A stretch of 12,148 nt of DNA from an uncultured Clostridia bacterium (GCA_946497265.1 CAMMKL010000037.1:1-12148); one strand, 5' to 3'; positions 1-6,534 are shown, counted from the first letter of the stretch. A program made the numbers and translations. Notes: a model not told the origin generated them from the letters alone.

Positions 1-2
1 GC

Positions 3-134
3 GCCTATATCCGCGGGGAACGTTACAGCAAGCATGCGAACAAACAGACCCAGCTTTGCGTCGCCGTCCTTGGCAACGACGCCGGCGTGATTGGCGCCGC
101 CATGCTGGGGCATGCGGTCGGCGAGAGCAAATAA
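3..134 (+). CDS. ROK-family sugar kinase (glucokinase-like), C-terminal end only
   Basis: This is the last 43 codons of a gene that begins before the window; the frame is open from base 3 and stops at TAA 132-134. The residues LGNDAGVIGAAML match the conserved C-terminal signature of ROK-family kinases, which in Firmicutes often act as glucokinases that phosphorylate glucose or related sugars with ATP. The catalytic and zinc-binding motifs lie upstream and cannot be checked, so the substrate is inferred. The galM start follows 10 bases after the stop, which suggests one transcript for hexose entry: mutarotation by GalM, then phosphorylation by the kinase. The ROK family could also include a repressor or an N-acetyl sugar kinase, but the short basic tail and the neighbouring galM favour a sugar kinase. 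Confidence 0.8.
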   Translation, partial: AYIRGERYSKHANKQTQLCVAVLGNDAGVIGAAMLGHAVGESK

Positions 135-144
135 GGGAAAGCAA

Positions 145-1203
145 ATGGAAATGTTTAGGAGTATTTTCGGCATTTTGCCTGACGGCCGGCAAGTGGAGTT
201 GTTCAGCCTGAAAAACCAAAGCGGGATGCAGGTGGATGTCATTACCTATGGAGCGACGCTTGTGCGCCTTCTAGTGCCCTTGCGCAACGGCGGCCGCCGG
301 GATGTTATCCTTGGATACGATTCCTTAAACGGTTACCTGCGAGGGGATTCCCATCAAGGCGCAGTGGTAGGGCGCTATGCAAACCGTATCGCTGGAGGAA
401 GCTATACCCATGGAGGCAGAACTTTTTTTCTTACCAAAAACGAAAAGGGGATAAATACTCTACACGGAGGGGAAAACGGATTTTCCAGAAAGCTTTGGTC
501 GGTTTCCAATGTGCAGGAAGGCGAAGCACCCTCGGTGACTCTCTTTTACAGGAGTGCAGACGGGGAAGAAGGCTTTCCCGGCAATTTGGAGGTATGGGTG
601 CAATATACCTTGCAAAAAGATAATACCTTCGTGCTGGATTACCGGGCGGTTGCGGATCGGGAAACCCCGGTGAACCTGACCAACCATGCCTATTTTAACC
701 TGGCGGGCGGCGGTACGGTAGAGGGCCATATTTTACAGATGGACGCGCCTTGCTTTACCCCAGCCGATGAAAACGGGATTCCTACCGGGGAAATCCGTCC
801 GGTGCAAGGGACGCCTATGGATTTTACAATGCCAAAGCCAATCGGACGTGATATTTTCCAAAACTACCCGCCGCTGCGGTCAGTGCAAGGGTATGACCAC
901 AACTTTGTGCTGGAAAAAAGGGGCGGCTGTACCCGGTTTGCCGAGTTGTATGACCCCCAATCCGGCCTTGCCATGGAAACATCTACCACCATGCCGGGCG
1001 TGCAGCTTTACACTGCTGATTTTCTGAACCCGATGGAAACCGGCAAAGATGGAAAACCTTTTGTGCCGCGCGGTGCGGTTTGCCTGGAAACTCAATATTT
1101 TCCAGATTCGGTGCACCATCCGCATTTCCCTTCTCCTTTTTTACGGGTTGGGGAGGAGTTTTGCGCACGGACCACTTACCGATTTTATGATAAAGGGGAA
1201 TAA
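145..1203 (+). CDS. galM: Aldose 1-epimerase (galactose mutarotase)
   Basis: Interconverts alpha and beta anomers of aldohexoses such as galactose and glucose in the cytoplasm, feeding sugar kinases. The chosen start gives 352 residues, a normal length for the family. The ATG at 145 has a purine-rich AAGGGA about seven bases upstream; an in-frame ATG at 91 would overlap the ROK kinase by 44 bases and add an unrelated N-terminus, so it was rejected. Family motifs are in order: N80-R81, NTLHGG with H107, NLTNHAYFNL with H181, GYDHNF with D251, and LETQYFPDS with E315. H107 and H181 are substrate-binding or acid residues and the late Glu is the usual catalytic base, as in the characterised Lactococcus GalM. 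No signal peptide is present. It probably shares a transcript with the upstream kinase. Confidence 0.96.
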   Translation: MEMFRSIFGILPDGRQVELFSLKNQSGMQVDVITYGATLVRLLVPLRNGGRRDVILGYDSLNGYLRGDSHQGAVVGRYANRIAGGSYTHGGRTFFLTKNEKGINTLHGGENGFSRKLWSVSNVQEGEAPSVTLFYRSADGEEGFPGNLEVWVQYTLQKDNTFVLDYRAVADRETPVNLTNHAYFNLAGGGTVEGHILQMDAPCFTPADENGIPTGEIRPVQGTPMDFTMPKPIGRDIFQNYPPLRSVQGYDHNFVLEKRGGCTRFAELYDPQSGLAMETSTTMPGVQLYTADFLNPMETGKDGKPFVPRGAVCLETQYFPDSVHHPHFPSPFLRVGEEFCARTTYRFYDKGE

Positions 1204-1227
1204 AAAGGTAGTTTTTAAAGGGAGGAG

Positions 1228-1256
1228 TTGATTTTTCCGGTACGATATGCTATACT
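1228..1256 (+). promoter_or_regulatory. Sigma-A promoter of tRNA-Leu
   Basis: TTGATT at 1228-1233 and TATACT at 1251-1256 are separated by exactly 17 bases, and the tRNA begins 15 bases after the -10 box. This is a good match to the vegetative promoter consensus and well placed for a tRNA. The spacer contains one arm of a 12-base inverted repeat whose partner lies inside the tRNA. Confidence 0.75.
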
Positions 1257-1271
1257 TACTTCTGTTGTTAT

Positions 1272-1358
1272 GCCGCTGTGGCGGAACAGGCAGACGCAAG
1301 GGACTTAAAATCCCTCGATAGCAATATCGTACCGGTTCAAGTCCGGTCAGCGGCACCA
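1272..1358 (+). tRNA. tRNA-Leu, anticodon UAA
   Basis: The acceptor arms GCCGCTG (1272-1278) and CAGCGGC (1348-1354) pair fully, followed by discriminator A and an encoded CCA (1356-1358). The anticodon stem AGGGA/TCCCT (1299-1303 with 1311-1315) closes the loop CTTAAAA, giving anticodon TAA at 1306-1308, which reads UUA and, by wobble, UUG. The long variable arm CGATA-GCAA-TATCG marks it as a class II tRNA, as expected for leucine. The T arm is ACCGG-TTCAAGT-CCGGT (1331-1347). It is a single gene with its own promoter and terminator. AT-rich DNA begins directly downstream, which is relevant because tRNA 3' ends are common integration sites. Confidence 0.98.
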
Positions 1359-1365
1359 TTTTATA

Positions 1366-1412
1366 AAAAGAATCCAATTGTTTTAAAACAATTGGATTCT
1401 TTTATTTATTAT
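1366..1412 (+). terminator. Rho-independent terminator after tRNA-Leu
   Basis: Bases 1366-1403 form a perfect 38-base palindrome (AAAAGAATCCAATTG, a central TTTTAAAA, then the complement), followed by TTATTTATT. Strictly it is an AT-rich stem, but it sits eight bases after the tRNA CCA and ends in T-rich sequence. Being palindromic it could stop transcription from either side. The right arm also holds the likely -35 box of the next gene. Confidence 0.8.
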
Positions 1413-1420
1413 GATATAAT
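1392..1420 (+). promoter_or_regulatory. Sigma-A promoter overlapping the tRNA terminator
   Basis: TTGGAT at 1392-1397 and a perfect TATAAT at 1415-1420 are 17 bases apart. The predicted start near 1427 leaves a leader of only about 20 bases before the TTG start at 1448. The -35 element is inside the right arm of the terminator palindrome, so terminator and promoter share sequence. Confidence 0.65.
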
Positions 1421-1447
1421 TTAGCAAAGCGGAAGGAGGAAAAACAG

Positions 1448-2041
1448 TTGTTTCAGACTGCATCAGGAGTGACCATACCTTTTCCAGAAAGGATACAAGA
1501 GCAATTTCAAGTCTATGAAAAACAATCCATTCGGGCAAATATTAGCTTTGAAAAATTGAAGCCTTTGATTACTGAATTTTATCAAAGTCTTCCGGAACCT
1601 CTGTTTTTTGTATTACAGATACCACTCTCTATTCTAGAAGAAAGACAACTTGGATTTGATCAAACTTTACATCAAGAGGTATGCTATCTCGACGGACAGA
1701 CACGAGATCAGATGGATGCTATCTTAAATTCATATGGACATATCTTGCTGGAAGACGGGATATCTCAGTTTGCAATCGCATCCCATTTCAGCCATGAGGA
1801 AATATTTATTCAAAAGTACAAACTGATCGATTTGTATTCTCCGTCGCCGCGTCGCTTTATCCCCCTTCTACAACGTTATGGACTTACGGAAACCGACCAT
1901 CTCTTTACGGTATGGGATACCTTTTCCCATGAGACGCCTGGTGAATGCAGGCGTGTCTCAATTGAGGGATTGGATGCTTATGCTATAGCGGAATGCTTAA
2001 AGAAAATAGGTATGTATCGAGCACAAATAATAGAAGATTAA
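1448..2041 (+). CDS. Unrecognised 197-residue protein
   Basis: I do not recognise this protein. It begins at a TTG codon that is well supported: AAGGAGGA (1433-1440) lies seven bases upstream and a clear promoter precedes it. The product has no signal peptide, no obvious membrane segment beyond a short hydrophobic stretch (EPLFFVLQIPL, about residues 50-60), and looks like a soluble mixed alpha/beta cytoplasmic protein, somewhat acidic. Notable features are a PEPLFFVLQIP segment, VCYLDGQT near residue 80, and an HFSHEE element near residue 115. Base composition is far more AT-rich than flanking genes (by hand count 18 of 60 bases are G or C at 1501-1560, against 34 of 60 at 3841-3900). Its size and solubility would suit an immunity-type protein, but no toxin is visible and that is only a guess. 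Confidence 0.8.
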   Translation: MFQTASGVTIPFPERIQEQFQVYEKQSIRANISFEKLKPLITEFYQSLPEPLFFVLQIPLSILEERQLGFDQTLHQEVCYLDGQTRDQMDAILNSYGHILLEDGISQFAIASHFSHEEIFIQKYKLIDLYSPSPRRFIPLLQRYGLTETDHLFTVWDTFSHETPGECRRVSIEGLDAYAIAECLKKIGMYRAQIIED

Positions 2042-2465
2042 GGACGGTATCTTTTTTGTAACGCAAACCACGAAAATGAAAGCTGAACGTTGAGCCGAAT
2101 GGTAAAGGTTCGGCTTTTGTCTTTATAGGTTTCAAACAGGTTCCTATAACTCCTATATTTATTCCCATTATATTAAATAATAATATTGATAATAGCCCCA
2201 AATTCAAAATATAAATTGGATTTAAAATTGGGAAAAGGTCGATAATAAAAAAAGAATTCATAATACAGAGAAGAATAATGTTCAAGAGATATTCTAAGGT
2301 ATCATTAAACTAAGATATCATATTGCGTATAAATTTGCATGCAATGATTCTGTATAACTGCAAATGAGGATTTCTTACAGTATACAACATGTTTCCGATT
2401 TCAATTTAATTTTTCTTAACTAATCGCAAAATGCTCTCAAAAATAATAATTAAGAAGGTAAGAAG
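2042..2465. other. AT-rich intergenic stretch (424 bases)
   Basis: No convincing gene is present. It starts with a probable terminator (2093-2124) and then becomes very AT-rich. A perfect 10-base palindrome TTGCATGCAA occurs near 2335. I could not find a well-spaced promoter for the downstream ADP-ribosylglycohydrolase, only scattered TATA-like boxes, so its start of transcription is unknown. A minus-strand open frame spanning this stretch is discussed under rejected items. Confidence 0.6.
2093..2124 (+). terminator. Probable terminator of the 197-residue protein gene
   Basis: AGCCGAA (2093-2099) and TTCGGCT (2109-2115) form a 7-bp stem with a 9-base loop, followed by TTTGTCTTT. It lies about 50 bases after the upstream stop codon. 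If real, it separates the upstream gene from the ADP-ribosylglycohydrolase transcriptionally. Confidence 0.6.
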
Positions 2466-3278
2466 ATGCTTGGGGCGATATATGGCGATATCATCGGGTC
2501 TTATTATGAATCCCATAGTACAAAAAATTATCATTTTGACTTATTTCCGAGCGGGGCAAGGTTTACAGACGATACGGTTCTGACAGCTGCAGTTTGCGAT
2601 GCCATATTATACAGCGATCGGAAAGCAGGAGACTTTTTTGATAGGAGGCTCCGTGCAAAAGAATATGCATATCGATACAAACAATATTTTGCCAGATATC
2701 CGAATGCCGGCTTTGGCAATTTATTTCGTGAATGGGCTATAAACGATCGTTTAAAACAACAAAACAGTTTTGCAAACGGTGCAGCCATGCGTGTCATACC
2801 GATCGCCTATGCTTATGGTTCCCTTAACGAAGTGAATTTGCAAACAAAACTTTCCTGTTTATATACGCACAAACACAGCGAAGCGATTGTAGCAGCGCAA
2901 GCGGTGGCTACTGCCACATATATGGCGCTGCACGGAAGCAATAAGGATCAAATTCGTACCCATATCTCCCAAAAATATCGATATCATTTGAATACCAGCA
3001 TTGATGACCTTAGAAAATCCTATGTTTTCAATAGTAAAGCATCCTATTCCGTACCGCCTTCTATTGTCGCTTTTTTAGAGTCCACTGATTATGAAGATGC
3101 CGTACGCAATGCGGTATCACTTGGCGGTGATGCAGATACGATGGCTTGCATTGCAGGGGGTATTGCGCAAGCGTATTATAAAGAGATTCCCTATGATATT
3201 TCTATGAAGTGCAATAGAGTATTGGATAGTGGGCTTAGATCAATCTTTCGTCAGTTTTCAGAGAAGTATTGCAGGTAA
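2466..3278 (+). CDS. ADP-ribosylglycohydrolase family protein (DraG/ARH-like)
   Basis: Members of this family (COG1397) remove ADP-ribose from modified proteins or small molecules using two magnesium ions. The 270-residue length fits a single-domain enzyme. Visible motifs in order: GAIYGDIIGSYYE (residues 3-15), the metal-binding FTDDT (33-37), NGAAMR (104-109), THKHSEA (134-140) and GGDADT (220-225), the second metal site. All the residues expected for activity appear intact. The start ATG follows AAGAAGGTAAGAAG, a weak ribosome binding site. There is no signal peptide. No ADP-ribosyltransferase partner is encoded nearby, so the target is unknown; possible roles include reversal of regulatory ADP-ribosylation or protection from a toxin or phage effector. 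Composition is moderately AT-rich, consistent with the accessory character of this region. Confidence 0.93.
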   Translation: MLGAIYGDIIGSYYESHSTKNYHFDLFPSGARFTDDTVLTAAVCDAILYSDRKAGDFFDRRLRAKEYAYRYKQYFARYPNAGFGNLFREWAINDRLKQQNSFANGAAMRVIPIAYAYGSLNEVNLQTKLSCLYTHKHSEAIVAAQAVATATYMALHGSNKDQIRTHISQKYRYHLNTSIDDLRKSYVFNSKASYSVPPSIVAFLESTDYEDAVRNAVSLGGDADTMACIAGGIAQAYYKEIPYDISMKCNRVLDSGLRSIFRQFSEKYCR

Positions 3279-3458
3279 TTTTCGCAGGATAGAGACTATA
3301 TTTGGAAGCAACATAAATTAGGCCTCTCCAATTGAGATCTTTTTGAAAGTAAATGAGACATGTACAACGGGTTAGGAGAACGCTTGCTAAATTTATTTTC
3401 TTGGGCATCATGGATAAATGGTTTACAGCAACGAAAGCTTGCCATAAAGCACACTTAA

Positions 3459-3647
3459 CTTTGTAGATACAGGGTTCGTGCTAGACCGTACCATTTAGCG
3501 GTTTGGATTCCAGTTGTATTCCTTATTTGTACCGTCTGCTTCCCGCAGTTTGCGGATATGTGGAGTTTTAAGGCGGTTCCAATCTCTGCGGCAATCCATG
3601 CCGCTATCCTATTACAAGTGTTTGCCGGAAAATTTGCTGTACTGTGA
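3459..3647 (+). pseudogene. Possible 3' remnant of a membrane protein gene
   Basis: The frame runs 62 codons from just after a TAA at 3456-3458 to TGA at 3645-3647. From about residue 15 the translation has two hydrophobic, helix-like stretches separated by a short polar linker, a pattern unlikely in random sequence, yet there is no start codon with a ribosome binding site. I do not recognise the family. It may equally be chance in non-coding DNA. Confidence 0.2.
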
Positions 3648-3713
3648 TTACTGTGTTAGGACGAATCATAATGCACTGGTGATAATAGGAAAGTATTTGA
3701 AAGGCTTTGCTTC

Positions 3714-3742
3714 TTGTTTTTAAACGGGCTTTCGTATATAAT
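3714..3742 (+). promoter_or_regulatory. Candidate sigma-A promoter of the PHP-luxS cluster
   Basis: TTGTTT (3714-3719) and a perfect TATAAT (3737-3742) are 17 bases apart. The predicted start near 3749 would leave a leader of about 80 bases before the PHP gene. The -35 box is weak, so the assignment is moderate. Confidence 0.5.
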
Positions 3743-3829
3743 ACATGATGTTTGGATCAAAAGCTCTTATAAACTTATTTTACAGATGAAAAATTACTTT
3801 ATATATTTTTATAAATAGGAGGATTCAAA

Positions 3830-4672
3830 ATGGCCGCCGATTTGCATTGCCACACCCGGGTGTCCGACGGTTCGGACGAGGTGGAGGAACTCATCGATAT
3901 GGCCGTCCGCAGGGGCCTGCACGCCCTGGCGGTTACCGACCATGACAGCTTTGCCGCCGTGCAGCGGGCCTTGGCATATGGAGAAGAAAAAGGGATAGAG
4001 GTGGTACCCGGTATAGAGGTTTCCACCATTGATTCCAAACGGGGGCGCAAAGCGCATATTTTATGTTACTTTTTTGAACCCACCGAGGCGTTGCGTCATA
4101 TTTGCGAAACGACTGCCCAAAGGCGCCGGCAGGCGGGGGAGCGGATGATCGAAAAGACAATGGAGCTCTATCCCATTACCAGAGAGATGGTGCTGCGCCG
4201 GGCGCAGGGCAGCACAAATGTTTATAAGCAGCATATCGTTCATGCTTTGATGGACGCCGGGTACAGCAACACAATGTTTGGGGAACTGTTTACCAAGCTC
4301 TTTCATCCCAAGCTTGGACTTGCATATGCCAGGGTTGCATATCCGGAGACGGTAGAAGTGCTTCCCTTACTGCATGAAGCCGGTGGGGTGGCCGTACTGG
4401 CGCACCCAGGCGAATACAACAGCTATGAACTTCTGGAAGAACTGACGGGGCTCGGGCTGGACGGGGTGGAAGTTTGGCATCCCCGCAACCGGGAAGGGGA
4501 CGAGGAACGTCTTTCCCAATTTGCAATGGCGCATGGCCTTATTATGACGGGCGGGACGGATTTTCACGGGATGTATACCTCCCGTAATCTGCCGCTGGGC
4601 ACCTGCACCACACCGGACGACCAGTTAGCAGCCTTGAAGGAGCGTGCAAGACAACGCAAAGAATTGCGGTAA
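3830..4672 (+). CDS. PHP-domain phosphoesterase (TrpH/RNase AM-like)
   Basis: This family binds two or three metal ions and hydrolyses phosphate esters; the closest characterised relatives (YciV/RNase AM and 3',5'-nucleoside bisphosphate phosphatases) act on RNA 5' ends or nucleoside bisphosphates. The 280 residues contain the whole set of PHP metal motifs: DLHCHT (4-9), TDHDS (36-40), GIEVS (61-65) with E63, H76, H136, AHPGE (191-195) and GTDFHG (242-247). An insertion between residues about 80 and 165 matches the helical subdomain seen in TrpH-like proteins. The ATG has AGGAGG at 3818-3823. It heads a co-directional cluster, with the next start 14 bases after its stop. The exact substrate cannot be told from sequence. 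Confidence 0.92.
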   Translation: MAADLHCHTRVSDGSDEVEELIDMAVRRGLHALAVTDHDSFAAVQRALAYGEEKGIEVVPGIEVSTIDSKRGRKAHILCYFFEPTEALRHICETTAQRRRQAGERMIEKTMELYPITREMVLRRAQGSTNVYKQHIVHALMDAGYSNTMFGELFTKLFHPKLGLAYARVAYPETVEVLPLLHEAGGVAVLAHPGEYNSYELLEELTGLGLDGVEVWHPRNREGDEERLSQFAMAHGLIMTGGTDFHGMYTSRNLPLGTCTTPDDQLAALKERARQRKELR

Positions 4673-4686
4673 AAGGAGTGTTTTAA

Positions 4687-4941
4687 ATGGTATATACGTA
4701 CCAGACCAAGGGGACCTGCTCCCGTAAAATCGAAATCGAGTTGGATGGAAATATCGTCAAGCGGGTGGCTTTTACCGGGGGCTGCAATGGCAACACAAAG
4801 GGATTGGCTTCCTTGGTAGCCGGTATGAAGGCGGAGGATGTGATCAAAAGGTGCGAAGGGATTACCTGCGGGCTGCGTCCCACTTCCTGCCCCGACCAAT
4901 TGGCAAAGGCCTTGCGCGCCGCCATGGGAGCCCGCTCGTAA
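4687..4941 (+). CDS. TSCPD-domain protein (TIGR03905 type)
   Basis: An 84-residue protein of a family common in Clostridia and named for the TSCPD motif, which is present here at residues 66-70. The same domain occurs at the C-terminus of B12-dependent ribonucleotide reductases, where its cysteines may take part in metal or redox chemistry. Five cysteines are visible (C11, C33, C56, C61, C68), with GGCNGN around C33 also characteristic. AAAGGAGTG precedes the ATG at good spacing. Its function as a stand-alone protein is not established. It sits 14 bases after the PHP gene and 79 bases before the phospholipase-like gene, so co-transcription is likely. Confidence 0.92.
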   Translation: MVYTYQTKGTCSRKIEIELDGNIVKRVAFTGGCNGNTKGLASLVAGMKAEDVIKRCEGITCGLRPTSCPDQLAKALRAAMGARS

Positions 4942-5020
4942 ACAAAGTAAGAGGGGAATTTTTGAAAGCATTAAGAAGGGCCTTTTATCAATATAGGAAA
5001 CAGGAAAAGGAGGTGCCGCA

Positions 5021-5899
5021 ATGCCTGCGGCGATTTCGCATTATTTATTGGCAAAACAGGTGGAAAAAAAACAGGGAGAGCGGCTTTCCTTACAGGAGGA
5101 TGCTTTCCTATGGGGGGCGCAGGGGCCGGATTTTCTGTTTTGCCACCGGTTTTTTCCTTGGCAAAGAGGGGAAAGTCTGTCTGAATTCGGCGTCCGGCTC
5201 CATCGGGATTCCCCCTCCCGTACGCTTCAATGGATGCGTTCCTATCTAAAACGTTACAGTGGTGACCTGGCAGCCCGTTCCTATGTACTGGGTTTTTTGA
5301 GCCATTATACGTTTGACAGCATCGCCCATCCGTTTATTCAGTATGGCGCTTACCGTATGAATCAAGTGGTGGAATCTACCAGCGAAGAAACCTGCCATCA
5401 TGTGATTGAGTCGGCGTTGGATACTATTTTGCTGCGTTATGTATGGGGGGCGCTTCCAACCAGCTTGCCTTTAAAAAAAACAGTCCCCCAAAATGAGCGG
5501 GTGCAAGCCTCTATGGTTCGGCTGTATGCCAAGCTTTTACAGGCGTTTTATCACAAGAAGGAAACGGAAAGCCTTTTGCGACAGGCGATCCGGGACTGCC
5601 GGCTGGCTTTTGGCATCATGACCGACCGCACTACCCTGAAAAAGCAGTTTATGGATCGCCGGGAACGCGGCAAAGAGCCGATACTCTCCAGCCATCTTCG
5701 CCCCATAAGCGAAGGGGATGAATTTGATTATGCCAATATACAGGAAAACGAATGGCAATGGCCGCCGGAAAGCAAAGAGGTCCATACCGAAAGCTTTTTT
5801 GCCTTATTTGAAGAGGCGGTTTCCTGCACGATACGACGGATCAATGGCTTTTTAAACGGTGTTTCCCTGCTGGAGCTCACCGGGGATAAGCCCTTTTAA
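5021..5899 (+). CDS. Zinc-dependent phospholipase C-like protein
   Basis: The 292-residue product resembles the Zn_dep_PLPC family (clostridial alpha-toxin-like fold), whose classic members cleave the phosphodiester of phospholipids with three zinc ions. Likely metal ligands follow the family order: H7, GPD (35-37), H61, FLSHYTFDSIAHPF with H95, D99 and H103, then H126/H127 and E130. Unlike secreted toxins, it has no signal peptide, and it lacks an obvious C-terminal C2-like (PLAT) domain, so it is probably cytoplasmic and its substrate is unknown. The start is well defined by AAAAGGAGGTG ending four bases before the ATG. It is followed 18 bases later by luxS, indicating an operon. Confidence 0.88.
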   Translation: MPAAISHYLLAKQVEKKQGERLSLQEDAFLWGAQGPDFLFCHRFFPWQRGESLSEFGVRLHRDSPSRTLQWMRSYLKRYSGDLAARSYVLGFLSHYTFDSIAHPFIQYGAYRMNQVVESTSEETCHHVIESALDTILLRYVWGALPTSLPLKKTVPQNERVQASMVRLYAKLLQAFYHKKETESLLRQAIRDCRLAFGIMTDRTTLKKQFMDRRERGKEPILSSHLRPISEGDEFDYANIQENEWQWPPESKEVHTESFFALFEEAVSCTIRRINGFLNGVSLLELTGDKPF

Positions 5900-5917
5900 T
5901 GGAATGGAGGAATGGAT

Positions 5918-6373
5918 ATGAAACGGATTGCAAGCTTCTGTGTAGACCACGATAAATTAAAGCCGGGGATTTATGTTTCCCGGATCGACGGGGATATTAC
6001 TACCTACGATATTCGCATGTGTACCCCAAACCAGCCGCCTTTTCTGCCCAATCCTGTGATGCATACCATCGAGCACTTGTTTGCCACATTGGCGCGCAAC
6101 AGTGAATATGCGGAACAGGTCATTTATTTTGGCCCAATGGGGTGCCGTACGGGCTTTTATTTTTTGGTGCGGGATCTGGGGCAAGAGGACGCCCTCCGGC
6201 TGATGCTCCGCATCCTGCACGACATAGCGCGGTACACGGGGGAAATCCCAGGGATTACCGCTAAGGAGTGCGGCAATTATCGGGAACATGATCTGCCTGG
6301 TGCACTAGCTTATGCAGGGGCTTTTTACGACAGGGTTAAGGACTGGAAGCCGGAACAAATGGCGTACGAATGA
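5918..6373 (+). CDS. luxS: S-ribosylhomocysteine lyase
   Basis: LuxS cleaves S-ribosylhomocysteine to homocysteine and DPD, the precursor of autoinducer-2, within the activated methyl cycle. The 151-residue product has the metal-binding HTIEH (H49, H53, with E52 as catalytic acid/base), C118 in ECGNY as third ligand, and the catalytic cysteine C76 in GPMGCRTGFY. The start at 5918 was preferred to the ATG at 5912 because GGAGG (5906-5910) lies one base from the first but seven from the second, and the family normally starts MKxIASF. The gene that makes its substrate (mtnN/pfs) is not in the window. It is the last gene of the cluster. Confidence 0.97.
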   Translation: MKRIASFCVDHDKLKPGIYVSRIDGDITTYDIRMCTPNQPPFLPNPVMHTIEHLFATLARNSEYAEQVIYFGPMGCRTGFYFLVRDLGQEDALRLMLRILHDIARYTGEIPGITAKECGNYREHDLPGALAYAGAFYDRVKDWKPEQMAYE

Positions 6374-6453
6374 ATAGCACATACATATAGGTATTCCTGT
6401 ACAAAAACTGTTTTTTGCCGCAGAAGAAACTGCCAATTTCTGAGAGATCTTAC

Positions 6454-6522
6454 AAAAAGGTTGCAAAGTTGTAACAATTAGGTATAATATATCTTAAGCA
6501 GTTACAATGCTGTAACCTTTTT
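6454..6522 (+). promoter_or_regulatory. Large inverted repeat made of two 16-bp dyads around the M23 promoter
   Basis: Bases 6454-6475 and 6501-6522 are 22-base arms of an inverted repeat; 18 of 22 positions pair, 20 counting G-T wobble. Within each arm is a smaller dyad, GTTGCA-AAGT-TGTAAC (6460-6475) and GTTACA-ATGC-TGTAAC (6501-6516), the second perfect. They lie 41 bases apart, one over the -35 region and the other just past the start of transcription. This looks like a pair of repressor operators. The long stem followed by TTTTT could instead end the luxS transcript. Confidence 0.6.
6461..6488 (+). promoter_or_regulatory. Sigma-A promoter of the M23 endopeptidase gene
   Basis: TTGCAA (6461-6466) and a perfect TATAAT (6483-6488) are 16 bases apart, giving a predicted start near 6495 and a leader of about 40 bases. 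The -35 is within the left dyad, and the right dyad lies in the leader, so a bound protein would block polymerase. Confidence 0.65.
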
Positions 6523-6534
6523 GGGGGAGATCTT

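Larger units (their letters stand above)
3279..3829. other. Intergenic stretch of 551 bases, possible gene remnants
   Basis: No intact gene with a ribosome binding site is visible. A frame open from 3459 to the TGA at 3645-3647 reads as a hydrophobic, protein-like tail (AVWIPVVFLICTV, then AAIHAAILLQVFAGKF) without a plausible start, and a 37-codon frame from 3353 also lacks a ribosome binding site. These may be decayed pieces of a membrane protein gene. The last 120 bases carry the promoter and leader of the next operon. Confidence 0.5.

Noticed and set aside
91..144. Earlier ATG start for galM
   Set aside because: It overlaps the ROK kinase end and adds an N-terminus unlike any GalM; the ATG at 145 has proper spacing from a purine-rich site.
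1983..2285. Minus-strand open frame of 100 codons with hydrophobic N-terminus
   Set aside because: It overlaps the 3' end of the 197-residue gene, runs through the terminator stem, and its hydrophobicity follows from AT-rich DNA (Ile, Leu, Phe, Asn codons). No clear ribosome binding site was seen.
3471..3494. Possible tRNA 3' end copy (GGTTCGTGCTAGACCGTACCATTT) as an att site at the far side of the island
   Set aside because: It shares GGTTC and ACCATTT with the tRNA-Leu end, but the middle does not align without gaps, so it is not a credible direct repeat.
6460..6522. WalR box upstream of the cell-wall hydrolase
   Set aside because: The half-site fits, but WalR sites are direct repeats spaced by five bases; here the hexamers are inverted with a four-base gap.
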